From Methylacidiphilum caldifontis (GTDB lineage: Bacteria; Verrucomicrobiota; Verrucomicrobiia; Methylacidiphilales; CAMAQI01): a stretch of 21,386 nt of DNA. Shown one piece after another: positions 13,081 to 20,945 of the stretch (within the stretch, counting starts at the first letter, position 1; each line of letters opens with the position of its first letter). A program made the translations under genes and the position numbers. The notes under the pieces are model-generated. The model did no database searches, was not told the origin of the DNA, and saw only the letters and a list, made by a program, of their open reading frames with translations. The stretch is from assembly GCA_945860255.1 (NCBI GenBank), contig CAMAQI010000023.1, positions 1 through 21,386 on the forward strand, given 5' to 3'.

Positions 13081-15552
13081 ATGTCATCGACTTCAGAATT
13101 TCAAACGACTTTAGATAACTCCGTTTCAGCGCTGAAGGAGTCTATTTTACAAAATTTGACTTATCGTTTAGCAAGATTTCCGAATCGAGCGACGAAGCGT
13201 GATTGGATGTTGGCGGTGAGTTACACGGCACGAGATCGCATTTTAGAGCGTCTTCAGGCGACTCAGTCGACCCATCAGAAGAACAAGGTTCGTCGGGTTT
13301 ACTATCTATCGTTGGAATTTTTAATGGGGCGAATGCTTTCCAACGGGCTTTATAATCTCGGGATTTTCGAGAATTTAACAAAAGCGGTGGAGGAGCTGGG
13401 ATTAAATCTTGAGGAGCTTCGCAATGAGGAAAACGATATGGGGCTTGGGAATGGAGGCTTAGGTCGTTTAGCGGCCTGTTTTTTAGATTCTTTAGCTACC
13501 TTAGATTACCCAGCGATCGGCTATGGAATTTACTATGAGTACGGGCTATTTCGTCAAGAATTTGTCAACGGATATCAAATTGAACATCCTGATAATTGGT
13601 TGAAATTTGGAAATCCGTGGGAGATTGTTCGTCCGGAGTATATCCAGACGATCGAAATGTATGGCGAAGTGGAATACATTTTTGATGATCTGGGAAACTA
13701 TCGTCCAAAATGGGTGAATTCAAAGAAAGTGATGGGAGTTCCGTATGATATTCCGGTACCGGGCTATGATACGGGAACTGTTATTTTACTTCGACTTTGG
13801 AGATCCCGTGCTTTTGAGGAGTTTAATTTAGAGACTTTTAATCAAGGGGGATATGTTGAGGCGGTACGTGAGAAATCAATTGGGGAATCGATCTCCAAAG
13901 TTTTATACCCGAATGATAAGACTGAAAACGGGAAAGAGCTTCGATTAGTGCAGCAGTACTTCTTCGTCTCCTGTTCATTGAGAGATATTATTCGTCGATT
14001 TAAATCGGAAAATCCAGGAGGTTGGGAGTTTTTTTCCTCAAAGGTAGCCGTTCAACTTAATGACACTCATCCTGCGATTGCGATTGCTGAGCTCAGTCGT
14101 ATTTTATATGACGAAGAAAATTTAAGTTGGGAGAAAACATGGGAGATCGTGACGCAGACCTTTGCCTATACGAATCATACCTTGATGCCAGAGGCACTTG
14201 AAAAATGGAGTGTCGATTTATTTGGTCGTGTGCTTCCTCGTCATCTTCAAATTATTTTTGAAATCAACAAGCACCATATGGAGCAAATTGAGAAACATTG
14301 GCCCGGAGATAATGAAAAGAAAAGAATCCTTTCGATTATCGAAGAGGGTCACCCGAAGATGGTGCGAATGGCGCATCTGGCTGTCGTCGGGAGTTATTCG
14401 GTGAATGGAGTTGCGGCAATTCATACGGAGCTTTTAAAAAAGACCCTCTTCCCTGAGTTTTTCGAGTTAAATCCGTCGAAGTTTAATAATAAAACGAATG
14501 GAATTACTCCTCGAAGATGGCTACAGGCCTGTAACCCCCTCTTGTCGAATTTAATCTCCTCAAAAATTGGAAAAAGTTGGCCGAAAAATATCGATGAGTT
14601 AAAAAAACTGGAGGCTTTTGCTGATGATCCTGAATTTCAAAAAGAGTTCATGAGCATTAAATTCGAAAATAAAAAGAGATTGAGTGCCATTATTGAAAAA
14701 GATTGTGGGGTGACAGTTGACCCCAGCGCTCTTTTTGATGTTCAAATCAAGCGACTACACGAGTACAAACGTCAGCAACTCAATTTACTTCATATCTTGA
14801 CGTTATATCGACGGATTATTCAAAATCCGAATCTCGATATTCAGCCTCGGGTCTTTATTTTTGCGGCAAAGGCGGCTCCGGGATATGACATGGCTAAGAC
14901 CATTATAAAGGCGATTAATGCCGTCGGCGAAAAGATCAATAACGATCCAAGAGTCGAAAATCGGATCAAGGTGGTTTTTCTGCCCAATTATCGTGTTTCC
15001 CTTGCGCAAAGAATTATTCCGGCTGCTGATTTGTCTGAACAAATCTCGACCGCAGGAACCGAGGCCTCGGGGACAGGGAATATGAAGTTGGCTTTGAATG
15101 GAGCCCTGACGATTGGAACCTTAGATGGGGCAAATATTGAAATTAAAGAAGAGGTAGGGGATGAGAATATCTTTATCTTTGGTCATACCGTTGATGAGGT
15201 AGAGGAGATTCGTAAAAAAGGGTATAACTCTTTTGATTACTATCAGGCCAATGAGGAATTGAAGGCCGTCGTCGATTGGATCGGATCAAACTATTTTACT
15301 CCCGAGGAACATTCTGGGGTTCTTGCGCCTTTAAGATGGAGTCTTTTAGAGGGAGGAGATCGGTACTTAGTTTTAGCCGATTATGCTGCGTATATTGAAT
15401 GTCAGGAAAAGGTGGGAGTTGCCTATCGCAATCATGCGGCTTGGGCGAAAATGGCGATCTTGAACACGGCACGAGTTGGAAAGTTTTCGAGCGATCGAAC
15501 CATCCACGAGTACGCTCGAAGTACTTGGAAACTTCCCCAAGTCCCGATCTGA
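13081..15552 (+). CDS. glgP: Glycogen/alpha-glucan phosphorylase
   Basis: 823 aa, full length for the family (GT35). It releases glucose 1-phosphate from the non-reducing ends of glycogen using PLP. Hallmarks: RVYYLSLEFLMGRML at about 76-90, the glycine-rich NDMGLGNGGLGRLAACFLDS at about 118-137, the QLNDTHPAIAIAEL motif near 328, and the cofactor site EASGTGNMKLALNGALTIGT with the PLP-binding Lys669. The start ATG at 13081 has AGGG at good distance. It is not in a glg cluster: neighbours are a hypothetical gene upstream and the rplY ribosomal block downstream. The allosteric N-terminal phosphorylation site of animal enzymes is not expected. The stop codon lies at the centre of a palindrome, and a terminator-like hairpin follows. 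Confidence 0.97.
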   Translation: MSSTSEFQTTLDNSVSALKESILQNLTYRLARFPNRATKRDWMLAVSYTARDRILERLQATQSTHQKNKVRRVYYLSLEFLMGRMLSNGLYNLGIFENLTKAVEELGLNLEELRNEENDMGLGNGGLGRLAACFLDSLATLDYPAIGYGIYYEYGLFRQEFVNGYQIEHPDNWLKFGNPWEIVRPEYIQTIEMYGEVEYIFDDLGNYRPKWVNSKKVMGVPYDIPVPGYDTGTVILLRLWRSRAFEEFNLETFNQGGYVEAVREKSIGESISKVLYPNDKTENGKELRLVQQYFFVSCSLRDIIRRFKSENPGGWEFFSSKVAVQLNDTHPAIAIAELSRILYDEENLSWEKTWEIVTQTFAYTNHTLMPEALEKWSVDLFGRVLPRHLQIIFEINKHHMEQIEKHWPGDNEKKRILSIIEEGHPKMVRMAHLAVVGSYSVNGVAAIHTELLKKTLFPEFFELNPSKFNNKTNGITPRRWLQACNPLLSNLISSKIGKSWPKNIDELKKLEAFADDPEFQKEFMSIKFENKKRLSAIIEKDCGVTVDPSALFDVQIKRLHEYKRQQLNLLHILTLYRRIIQNPNLDIQPRVFIFAAKAAPGYDMAKTIIKAINAVGEKINNDPRVENRIKVVFLPNYRVSLAQRIIPAADLSEQISTAGTEASGTGNMKLALNGALTIGTLDGANIEIKEEVGDENIFIFGHTVDEVEEIRKKGYNSFDYYQANEELKAVVDWIGSNYFTPEEHSGVLAPLRWSLLEGGDRYLVLADYAAYIECQEKVGVAYRNHAAWAKMAILNTARVGKFSSDRTIHEYARSTWKLPQVPI

Positions 15553-15557
15553 TCGGG
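15543..15557. repeat. Palindrome centred on the glgP stop codon
   Basis: CCCGATC, T, GATCGGG is a perfect 7+1+7 palindrome; the TGA stop is 15550-15552. As RNA it gives a 6-bp stem with a 3-nt loop. Confidence 0.5.
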
Positions 15558-15579
15558 AGTTACAGAGTTAAAGAAGAGG

Positions 15580-15632
15580 AATTTATAAGCTTCCCTCTTG
15601 GGGGGCTCATAAATTTATTGTAATTTTATTTG
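15580..15632 (+). terminator. Probable terminator after glgP
   Basis: AATTTATAAGC (15580-15590) pairs with GCTCATAAATT (15605-15615) with one mismatch, and an inner CCC/GGG pairing strengthens the hairpin. A T-rich stretch (TATTGTAATTTTATTT) follows. The rplY promoter-like element begins inside its tail at 15630. Confidence 0.6.
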
Positions 15633-15658
15633 ACGACAGCAGGCGATTTCGCCAGTGT
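15630..15658 (+). promoter_or_regulatory. Promoter-like element of the rplY operon
   Basis: TTGACG (15630-15635), 17 nt, CAGTGT (15653-15658). TTGAC and CGCCAGTGT recur at identical 15-nt spacing before bamA (18418-18446). The -35 box is canonical, while CAGTGT is a poor TATAAT match. The intervening sequence is not conserved between the two copies except near the 3' end, which argues for a promoter or activator site rather than a shared RNA structure. A GGCGA/TCGCC hairpin (15642-15653) occurs only in this copy. Confidence 0.6.
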
Positions 15659-15688
15659 CACAAACTTTCATCAAAAAAAGAGGAATTT

Positions 15689-16375
15689 ATGGCAAAAACC
15701 GTTTCATTAAAAGGATCAGTGCGTCCCCAAGTCGGCACCAAGGCAGCTAAAGCATCTCGTGCTCTAGGACTTATCCCTGGCATCATGTATGGCAAAAAGG
15801 GGACCCGCGCTGTTCAGTTCGCAATTAAGGATATTAGTCCTGTTCTGCATTTATCAACAGAAGGAAATTTGTTGATCGACTTAGAATTAGAAGAGGCTGG
15901 AAAATCGGGTCAACACTTAGCGTTGATTCAAGAAATTCAAGTCGATCCGATTAAGGATTATGTGATCCATGTCGATCTCCATGAGGTCGCTAAGGATGAG
16001 AAGCTTCACGCAGAAGTTCGAGTCGTTGAATTTGGAGAGGCGATTGGACTTAAACAAGGGGGATTGCTTGAGCTTTTCATGCGTCATCTTCGTGTTGAAT
16101 GTCTTCCTCAGGATCTTCCAGAAGTCATTCGTATCGACGTTTCTCATCTTGAGGTCGGACAATCGGTTCACGTGAGTGAAGTTGTTCTCCCAAAGGGCGT
16201 TACTGTTTTAAATCCAAAAGATCTTCCCGTTGTTTCCGTTATTGCTCCTAAGGTTGAAGAAGTGGTCGCCCCTGGGGCAGCCACCGCAAAGCAACCTGAA
16301 GCAATTAAGGAAAAGAAAGCAGACGACGCTAAGGCTGATCCTAAGGCTAAGGCTGACTCAAAAGCGAAGAAATAA
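15689..16375 (+). CDS. rplY: 50S ribosomal protein bL25, long (CTC/TL5) form
   Basis: 228 aa. It binds 5S rRNA in the large subunit. The N-terminal beta-barrel domain covers about 1-95 (GSVRPQVGTKAAKASRALGLIPGIMYG is the family opening). The C-terminal CTC-type domain covers about 96-190 (VRVVEFGEAIGLKQGGLLE, RHLRVECLPQDLPE, IDVSHLEVGQSVHV). A Lys/Ala/Asp tail follows from about 200, with AKAD repeats (DAKADPKAKADSKAKK). AGAGGA lies 4 nt before the ATG. It heads the block rplY-pth-rpsF-ssb-rplI, where gaps are 2-46 nt. The TL5-type form with an added tail is common outside enterobacteria. Confidence 0.96.
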   Translation: MAKTVSLKGSVRPQVGTKAAKASRALGLIPGIMYGKKGTRAVQFAIKDISPVLHLSTEGNLLIDLELEEAGKSGQHLALIQEIQVDPIKDYVIHVDLHEVAKDEKLHAEVRVVEFGEAIGLKQGGLLELFMRHLRVECLPQDLPEVIRIDVSHLEVGQSVHVSEVVLPKGVTVLNPKDLPVVSVIAPKVEEVVAPGAATAKQPEAIKEKKADDAKADPKAKADSKAKK

Positions 16376-16381
16376 CGATTT

Positions 16382-16948
16382 GTGTCTTTTCGATGTATTG
16401 TCGGATTGGGGAATCCCGGCTCGAAGTATGTTGAGACGAGGCATAATATTGGATTTCAAGTTTTAGATCGGTTGGCAGAGCGAGAAGGGTGGTCTTACCA
16501 GTCTCTTGCTTGGGTCTCACTTCGGATGGGGAAGCATCAGGGAGTCTCTTACTTAAAGCCGCAAAGCTTTATGAATCGAAGTGGAGAGCCGCTTCAACAA
16601 TGGCTGAGCTACTTTCAAGTGCCGATCGAAGAGGTATTAGTGATCGTGGATGATGTGGAGTTGGATCTGGGTCAGATTCGGATTCGAGCATCAGGGGGAA
16701 GTGGAGGACATAATGGGCTTCGGTCCATTGAAGAAGTGCTGGGAACTCAGCGCTATGTTCGGATCCGGTGTGGCGTTGGAAAATGCCCGCAAGATCGTCC
16801 GCTAGAAGATTATGTTCTTCAAAGCTTTACTCCTAATCAAAAAGAGGCAGTAAAGGGATTAATTGAACAAGCGGTGGAGGCGGTTGATTGCTGCCAATCC
16901 GAGGGATTGGAAAAAGCGATGAACCTCTTTAACCGAAAAAAGGAGTAA
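16382..16948 (+). CDS. pth: Peptidyl-tRNA hydrolase
   Basis: 188 aa. It recycles tRNA from peptidyl-tRNA that has dropped off ribosomes. Catalytic and substrate residues are in place: N11 in VGLGNPG, H21 in TRHNIGF, N65 in PQSFMNRSG, D90 in IVDDVELDLG and the GGHNGLRSIEEVLGT loop at 108-122. The start is a GTG at 16382, 6 nt after the rplY stop; it gives the normal N-terminus (SFRCIVGLGNPG), and a nearby ATG at 16393 is out of frame. The rplY-pth pairing is a frequent bacterial arrangement. rpsF follows 2 nt after the stop. Confidence 0.97.
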   Translation: MSFRCIVGLGNPGSKYVETRHNIGFQVLDRLAEREGWSYQSLAWVSLRMGKHQGVSYLKPQSFMNRSGEPLQQWLSYFQVPIEEVLVIVDDVELDLGQIRIRASGGSGGHNGLRSIEEVLGTQRYVRIRCGVGKCPQDRPLEDYVLQSFTPNQKEAVKGLIEQAVEAVDCCQSEGLEKAMNLFNRKKE

Positions 16949-16950
16949 TT

Positions 16951-17256
16951 ATGAATTTTTATGAAGGACTTTATATCTTGGATATCCAAGGTAAAGAAGA
17001 TGGACTAAAAGAGGCGTTGACCTCCGTTGAAAAAGAGATCATCTCTCATGGCGGAAAAGTCAAGGGATCTCAGAAGATGGATCGCAAGAAATTTGAACGC
17101 GTTGCGGGCGATTTGGATGCTGGATTTTACACCAACATTCTTTTTCAATTGGATCCCGCTCAGATTGCTCCTCTTCAAAAGAAGTTGAAGTTAAATCCGG
17201 TTGTTTATCGTCAGTTCTACTTACAGAAACAAGAATTAGCAGAAGTCGCTGCTTAA
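16951..17256 (+). CDS. rpsF: 30S ribosomal protein bS6
   Basis: 101 aa, normal length. It begins MNFYEGLYILDIQGKE and keeps the S6 alpha/beta pattern (EALTSVEKEIISHGGKVKGSQKMDRKKF, then GFYTNILFQLDP and VVYRQFYLQK), although the sequence is rather diverged. bS6 binds the 30S platform as a heterodimer with bS18. AGGAG lies close upstream of the ATG, inside the end of pth, so translation is probably coupled. The usual partner gene rpsR is not in this block. Confidence 0.93.
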   Translation: MNFYEGLYILDIQGKEDGLKEALTSVEKEIISHGGKVKGSQKMDRKKFERVAGDLDAGFYTNILFQLDPAQIAPLQKKLKLNPVVYRQFYLQKQELAEVAA

Positions 17257-17288
17257 TTGTTTTTAGAGATTGATCGACTAGGAGCACT

Positions 17289-17741
17289 ATGCCGGACCTA
17301 AACAAAGTGATGTTGATGGGGAATCTCACGAGAGATCCCGATGTACGGCATACTCCAAAAGGAACTGCGGTCGGCGATCTTTCTTTGGCGATCAACCAAT
17401 CGTACAAAGCACAGGATGGACAGCTTCGTGAAGAGGTTTGTTATGTCGACGTTGTCACGTGGGGTCGTCAGGCAGAGACTTGTAAGGAGTATCTGACCAA
17501 GGGCTCTCCGGTTTTTGTTGAAGGCCGACTTCAGCTTGATCAATGGGAGACAAAAGAGGGAGAGAAACGAAGTCGTTTGCGAGTCCGTGCGGAGCGAATT
17601 CAGTTTCTCGGTCGTGCGAAGCAAGGGGCGGGGGGTGTCACCGGTGGGCCTCAGGATTCTTCGAATGCTGGACGTTCCTCCTCTGTTCCTCATGAAGATC
17701 ATTTTGATCAATCCCATGCGGTGGATGATATTCCCTTTTAA
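17289..17741 (+). CDS. ssb: Single-stranded DNA-binding protein
   Basis: 150 aa. The N-terminal OB fold covers about 1-108: NKVMLMGNLTRDPDVRHTPKG, then DVVTWGRQAETCKEYLTKGSPVFVEGRL and RVRAERIQFLG. A Gly/Ser/Asp-rich disordered linker leads to the acidic C-terminal tip DDIPF, which recruits partner proteins; the tip is intact. AGGAG precedes the ATG. The position between rpsF and rplI matches the common rpsF-ssb arrangement. Confidence 0.97.
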   Translation: MPDLNKVMLMGNLTRDPDVRHTPKGTAVGDLSLAINQSYKAQDGQLREEVCYVDVVTWGRQAETCKEYLTKGSPVFVEGRLQLDQWETKEGEKRSRLRVRAERIQFLGRAKQGAGGVTGGPQDSSNAGRSSSVPHEDHFDQSHAVDDIPF

Positions 17742-17787
17742 TGACATCAATTTAAGTCAACAATTTAACTAAAATAAGGAAAAGTAT

Positions 17788-18348
17788 ATGGTCGTAGAAA
17801 TCATTCTAAATGAGAAAGTCGAAGGATTGGGAGTCGAAGCGGATATCGTGAAGGTTCGTCCTGGGTATGCACGTAATTTTTTATTCCCTCGTGGCATGGC
17901 CGCGCCTGCGACTTCAGCCTCAAAAAAGCAGGTTGAACTCTTAAATAAAAAACGGGCTCAACGTGAAGCTCAAGAGATGAACGATGCTCAAGAGCAAGCG
18001 AATAAGCTTTCGAAGGTAAAGCTTAACTTCACTCTTTTGGTCGGAGAACGCGATAAAGCATTCGGATCGGTAACGGTTCAAGATGTCGCTGATAAGCTTA
18101 AAGCCGCTGGTTTTGATATCGATAAGAAGAAAATTGAACTTCCTAAACCGATTAAAACGGCAGGCGAGCATGAATTGATCATTAAGATCCATTCTGAAGT
18201 GGTCGCAAAATTGAAATTGATTGTCGAAAGTGCCGCTCCTGAGAAATCAGAAGAAAGCACTGGAAAAGAGAAGAAAAGCTACAAAGGAAAGGCGAAAGCC
18301 TCTTCGGATGAAAAGAGTTCTTCAGAGGAAAAGAAAAGTAAAAAATAG
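17788..18348 (+). CDS. rplI: 50S ribosomal protein bL9 with C-terminal extension
   Basis: 186 aa against the usual 148 or so. The N-terminal rRNA-binding domain is clear (EIILNEKVEGLGVEADIVKVRPGYARNFLFPRGMA at about 4-38). A long connecting helix follows (about 43-76), then the C-terminal domain (VKLNFTLLVGERDKAFGSVTVQDVADKL to about 146). After that comes an extra tail of about 38 residues rich in Ser, Lys and Glu (KSEESTGKEKKSYK and onward), probably disordered. AGGA lies upstream of the ATG. It closes the rplY-rplI block and is followed by a strong terminator. Confidence 0.96.
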   Translation: MVVEIILNEKVEGLGVEADIVKVRPGYARNFLFPRGMAAPATSASKKQVELLNKKRAQREAQEMNDAQEQANKLSKVKLNFTLLVGERDKAFGSVTVQDVADKLKAAGFDIDKKKIELPKPIKTAGEHELIIKIHSEVVAKLKLIVESAAPEKSEESTGKEKKSYKGKAKASSDEKSSSEEKKSKK

Positions 18349-18372
18349 AGTTTTTACTTTTATATAAGTTTT

Positions 18373-18410
18373 AACAAAAAGCCCCAAACATTTGTTTGGG
18401 GCTTTTTGTT
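18373..18410 (+). terminator. Strong intrinsic terminator after rplI
   Basis: A 17-bp perfect stem: AACAAAAAGCCCCAAAC (18373-18389) and its exact inverse (18394-18410), with a 4-nt loop. The GGGGC core is followed by TTTTTGTTTT. The A tract on the 5' arm makes it potentially bidirectional. It separates the ribosomal block from bamA. Confidence 0.93.
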
Positions 18411-18417
18411 TTCGCGC

Positions 18418-18446
18418 TTGACCTCATCGAGGATGATCGCCAGTGT
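18418..18446 (+). promoter_or_regulatory. Promoter-like element of bamA
   Basis: TTGACC (18418-18423), 17 nt, CAGTGT (18441-18446), 8 nt beyond the rplI terminator and 64 nt before the bamA start. It shares TTGAC and CGCCAGTGT, at the same spacing, with the element ahead of rplY. Confidence 0.6.
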
Positions 18447-18510
18447 GAGCAAAAATTCGACTTCAGAAGTCATCTGCAAGTCGATCTAAATCAAACAGTA
18501 AAGGTGAGTT

Positions 18511-20916
18511 TTGAAACTTATTACTAAAATAAGTCGGATCAATCGAATCGAATTTAAAAAAGCAATTTTTGTTTTTTTAATTTCAATCATTTCTTTAGGA
18601 AGAATTTTTGCTCAAGAAGCAACTGTTGGTCCTGCTCCTAAGGAAAAGAAATTAGTCGAGGCTCCTTCAGCGAATTCGAATGTTCAGCAGGGTCCCGCCG
18701 TTAAGGATATTCAGATCGAATACGTTGGTCCTAAATCGGTGAATCGTAGTGTGATTCTTTCGAACATGCGAACCACGATCGGACAGCCTTATTCCCCGGC
18801 TGCGGTTGAAGAGGATATTCGCAATCTTTATGCGACCGGATTTTTTACAAATTTACGAATTACCGACGAACCATTAGGAGACGGAGTGAAGGTTGTTGTT
18901 ATTGTTCAGCCGAAACCGTTGGTTAAAGAGATTGTGGTTAATGGACCTAAAAAGCTAGAGGAGAAACGGATTCGTAAAGAGATCAAATCAAAGGTCGGAG
19001 ATGCTCTCAGCGAGCAGCAAGTCTCTGAGGATTCAGACAAGATCAAAGAACTTTATCGGAATAAAGGATTTAGTCGTGCTGAAATTACTTATAAAATTGA
19101 TATCAATGAGGAGTTTGGTCGTGCGGTGATCACTTTTTCAATTAATGAATCCTCGAAGGGATTCGTCACCAAGATTAATTTTATTGGAAATAAAAACCTG
19201 ACCACAGAAGAGCTTCAAAAAGTTCTCAAGACAAAAGAAAAAGATTGGCTCACTTGGTTCACAAAATCAGGGGTGATTAAAGAGGAACAATTTAAGGACG
19301 ATAAACAAAAGCTCAAAGATTACTATCAAGGTAAGGGTTATATTGATATGGAGATTAAGGATGTTAAATATGACTATCCGAACGAGAATGAGATCCATTT
19401 GACGGTGACCCTCTTTGAAGGAATTCAATACCATGTCGGCACCGTCGGATTTAAAGGGAATGTTCTTTTTAATGCGGCTCAGATCAAGAGTCGTTTAAAG
19501 ATGTTAGATGCGGGTGTTTATTCCCCACAAGGCATGGAGGCCGATAAGAAAGCGATTCAAGATCTTTATGGCGAAAAGGGCTATATCGATGCGAATATCA
19601 ATCCGGAGCGTCAAGCGAATGTTGAAAGCGGTAAGATTGATCTGATTTATTCCGTCAGTGAAGGTCCTCAGTCTTATGTTGATAAGATTGTCGTTCAAGG
19701 AAACAATAAGACGAAAGACAAGGTTTTGAGACGTGAAGTCGCCTTGGCTCCAGGGGACGTTTATGACAGTGTTCGTGGGGATGCGAGTAAGAAGCGTTTG
19801 GAAAATTTAGGATACTTTGAGAAGGTGGATATTAGTTCTCAAGATACGAATATTCCCAATCGAAAAAACATGGTGGTCACCGTTGAAGAAAAACGGACAG
19901 GTTCTGTCACTTTTGGAGCGGGATTTAGTTCGGTCGAAAGTTTATTGGGATTTGTGGAGTTTCAACAAGGAAACTTCGATATCGCAAATTTCCCTTATTT
20001 TACAGGGGCAGGTCAAAAATTTCGTGCTCGTGTTCAGTACGGGTTAAAACGTAAAGATTTGTTACTCTCTTTCACTGAGCCTTGGTTTATGAATCAACGG
20101 CTTTCCTTAGGGTTTGATATTTTTGCCAGTCAAAAAGAGTTTCTTAGTAGTCTTTATAATCAACAAAATATTGGTTCGGCCGTTCGCTTGGCAAAGCCTT
20201 TGGATGCTTTCTGGACAGCTTCGATGAAGTATCAGGTGGAGAACATCAAGATTTATGACATGGATAGCAATGTTTCGACTGATTTGGCTCGTGAGGCTGG
20301 AAGCCGTTCGAAGAGTGCGGTTACCTTTGCGTTGACCTATGATACTCGTGATAATGTCTTCCTCACACGAAAAGGAGAGCGTTTAGAGTTCTCTACGGAA
20401 CTTGCTGGGGGTCCGCTTTATGGGGAGACCCAAATTCATAAAGTCAGTGTCGATGCTCAAAAGTGGTTCCTGCTGCCTTGGGACATCATCTTCTCGGTGA
20501 ATGGCTCCACAGGGGTTGTTGATCGATATGGGGATACTGAATTTGTTCCGATTTTTGATCGATACTTTGTCGGCGGATCTCGCTCTGTTCGTGGATTTGA
20601 TTATCGTGATGTCGGTCCTCGAGATAACAAAAACGAACCGAGTGGGGGTAAGACCTACGGTTATATGAACTACGAAATGACCTTCCCGATTATTGATCGA
20701 GTACGATTTGCTGTGTTTACCGATATAGGATTTGCGGATGCCTCCTATTTTGATTATGGCGACCTTTGGAAAGATGTTCAGATTGGAAGTGGTCTCGGAC
20801 TTCGTTTGAATCTTCCGATTGGCCCTCTTCGACTTGATTTTGGTGTTCCTGTCAAGGCAACAAAAGAAAATGAATCTTCAGGTAAGTTTCACTTTGACGT
20901 CGGCTATCAATTCTAA
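18511..20916 (+). CDS. bamA: Outer-membrane protein assembly factor BamA
   Basis: 801 aa. It is the core insertase of the BAM complex. The signal peptide ends at about AQ35. Five POTRA domains follow at about 64-134, 137-214, 217-303, 306-386 and 388-460, each closing with the strand pattern typical of the family. The 16-stranded barrel covers about 465-801, with the loop-6 VRGF motif at 693-696, and the chain ends in FHFDVGYQF with a C-terminal Phe. The start is a TTG at 18511, supported by AAGGTGAG just upstream and by the signal peptide starting there; no in-frame ATG lies closer. skp follows after 23-29 nt, the classic bamA-skp order. Confidence 0.96.
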   Translation: MKLITKISRINRIEFKKAIFVFLISIISLGRIFAQEATVGPAPKEKKLVEAPSANSNVQQGPAVKDIQIEYVGPKSVNRSVILSNMRTTIGQPYSPAAVEEDIRNLYATGFFTNLRITDEPLGDGVKVVVIVQPKPLVKEIVVNGPKKLEEKRIRKEIKSKVGDALSEQQVSEDSDKIKELYRNKGFSRAEITYKIDINEEFGRAVITFSINESSKGFVTKINFIGNKNLTTEELQKVLKTKEKDWLTWFTKSGVIKEEQFKDDKQKLKDYYQGKGYIDMEIKDVKYDYPNENEIHLTVTLFEGIQYHVGTVGFKGNVLFNAAQIKSRLKMLDAGVYSPQGMEADKKAIQDLYGEKGYIDANINPERQANVESGKIDLIYSVSEGPQSYVDKIVVQGNNKTKDKVLRREVALAPGDVYDSVRGDASKKRLENLGYFEKVDISSQDTNIPNRKNMVVTVEEKRTGSVTFGAGFSSVESLLGFVEFQQGNFDIANFPYFTGAGQKFRARVQYGLKRKDLLLSFTEPWFMNQRLSLGFDIFASQKEFLSSLYNQQNIGSAVRLAKPLDAFWTASMKYQVENIKIYDMDSNVSTDLAREAGSRSKSAVTFALTYDTRDNVFLTRKGERLEFSTELAGGPLYGETQIHKVSVDAQKWFLLPWDIIFSVNGSTGVVDRYGDTEFVPIFDRYFVGGSRSVRGFDYRDVGPRDNKNEPSGGKTYGYMNYEMTFPIIDRVRFAVFTDIGFADASYFDYGDLWKDVQIGSGLGLRLNLPIGPLRLDFGVPVKATKENESSGKFHFDVGYQF

Positions 20917-20945
20917 CAGAATCAACGAAACATAAATTTATGATC

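Noticed and set aside
11731..15552. Idea that the 422-aa protein is a glycogen-metabolism gene because it precedes glgP
   Set aside because: An 81-nt gap with promoter-like boxes separates them, and no carbohydrate-active motif is visible in the protein.
15642..15653. GGCGA-TT-TCGCC hairpin as a conserved regulatory RNA structure upstream of rplY
   Set aside because: The matching element before bamA keeps CGCCAGTGT but not the pairing arm, so the hairpin is not the conserved feature.
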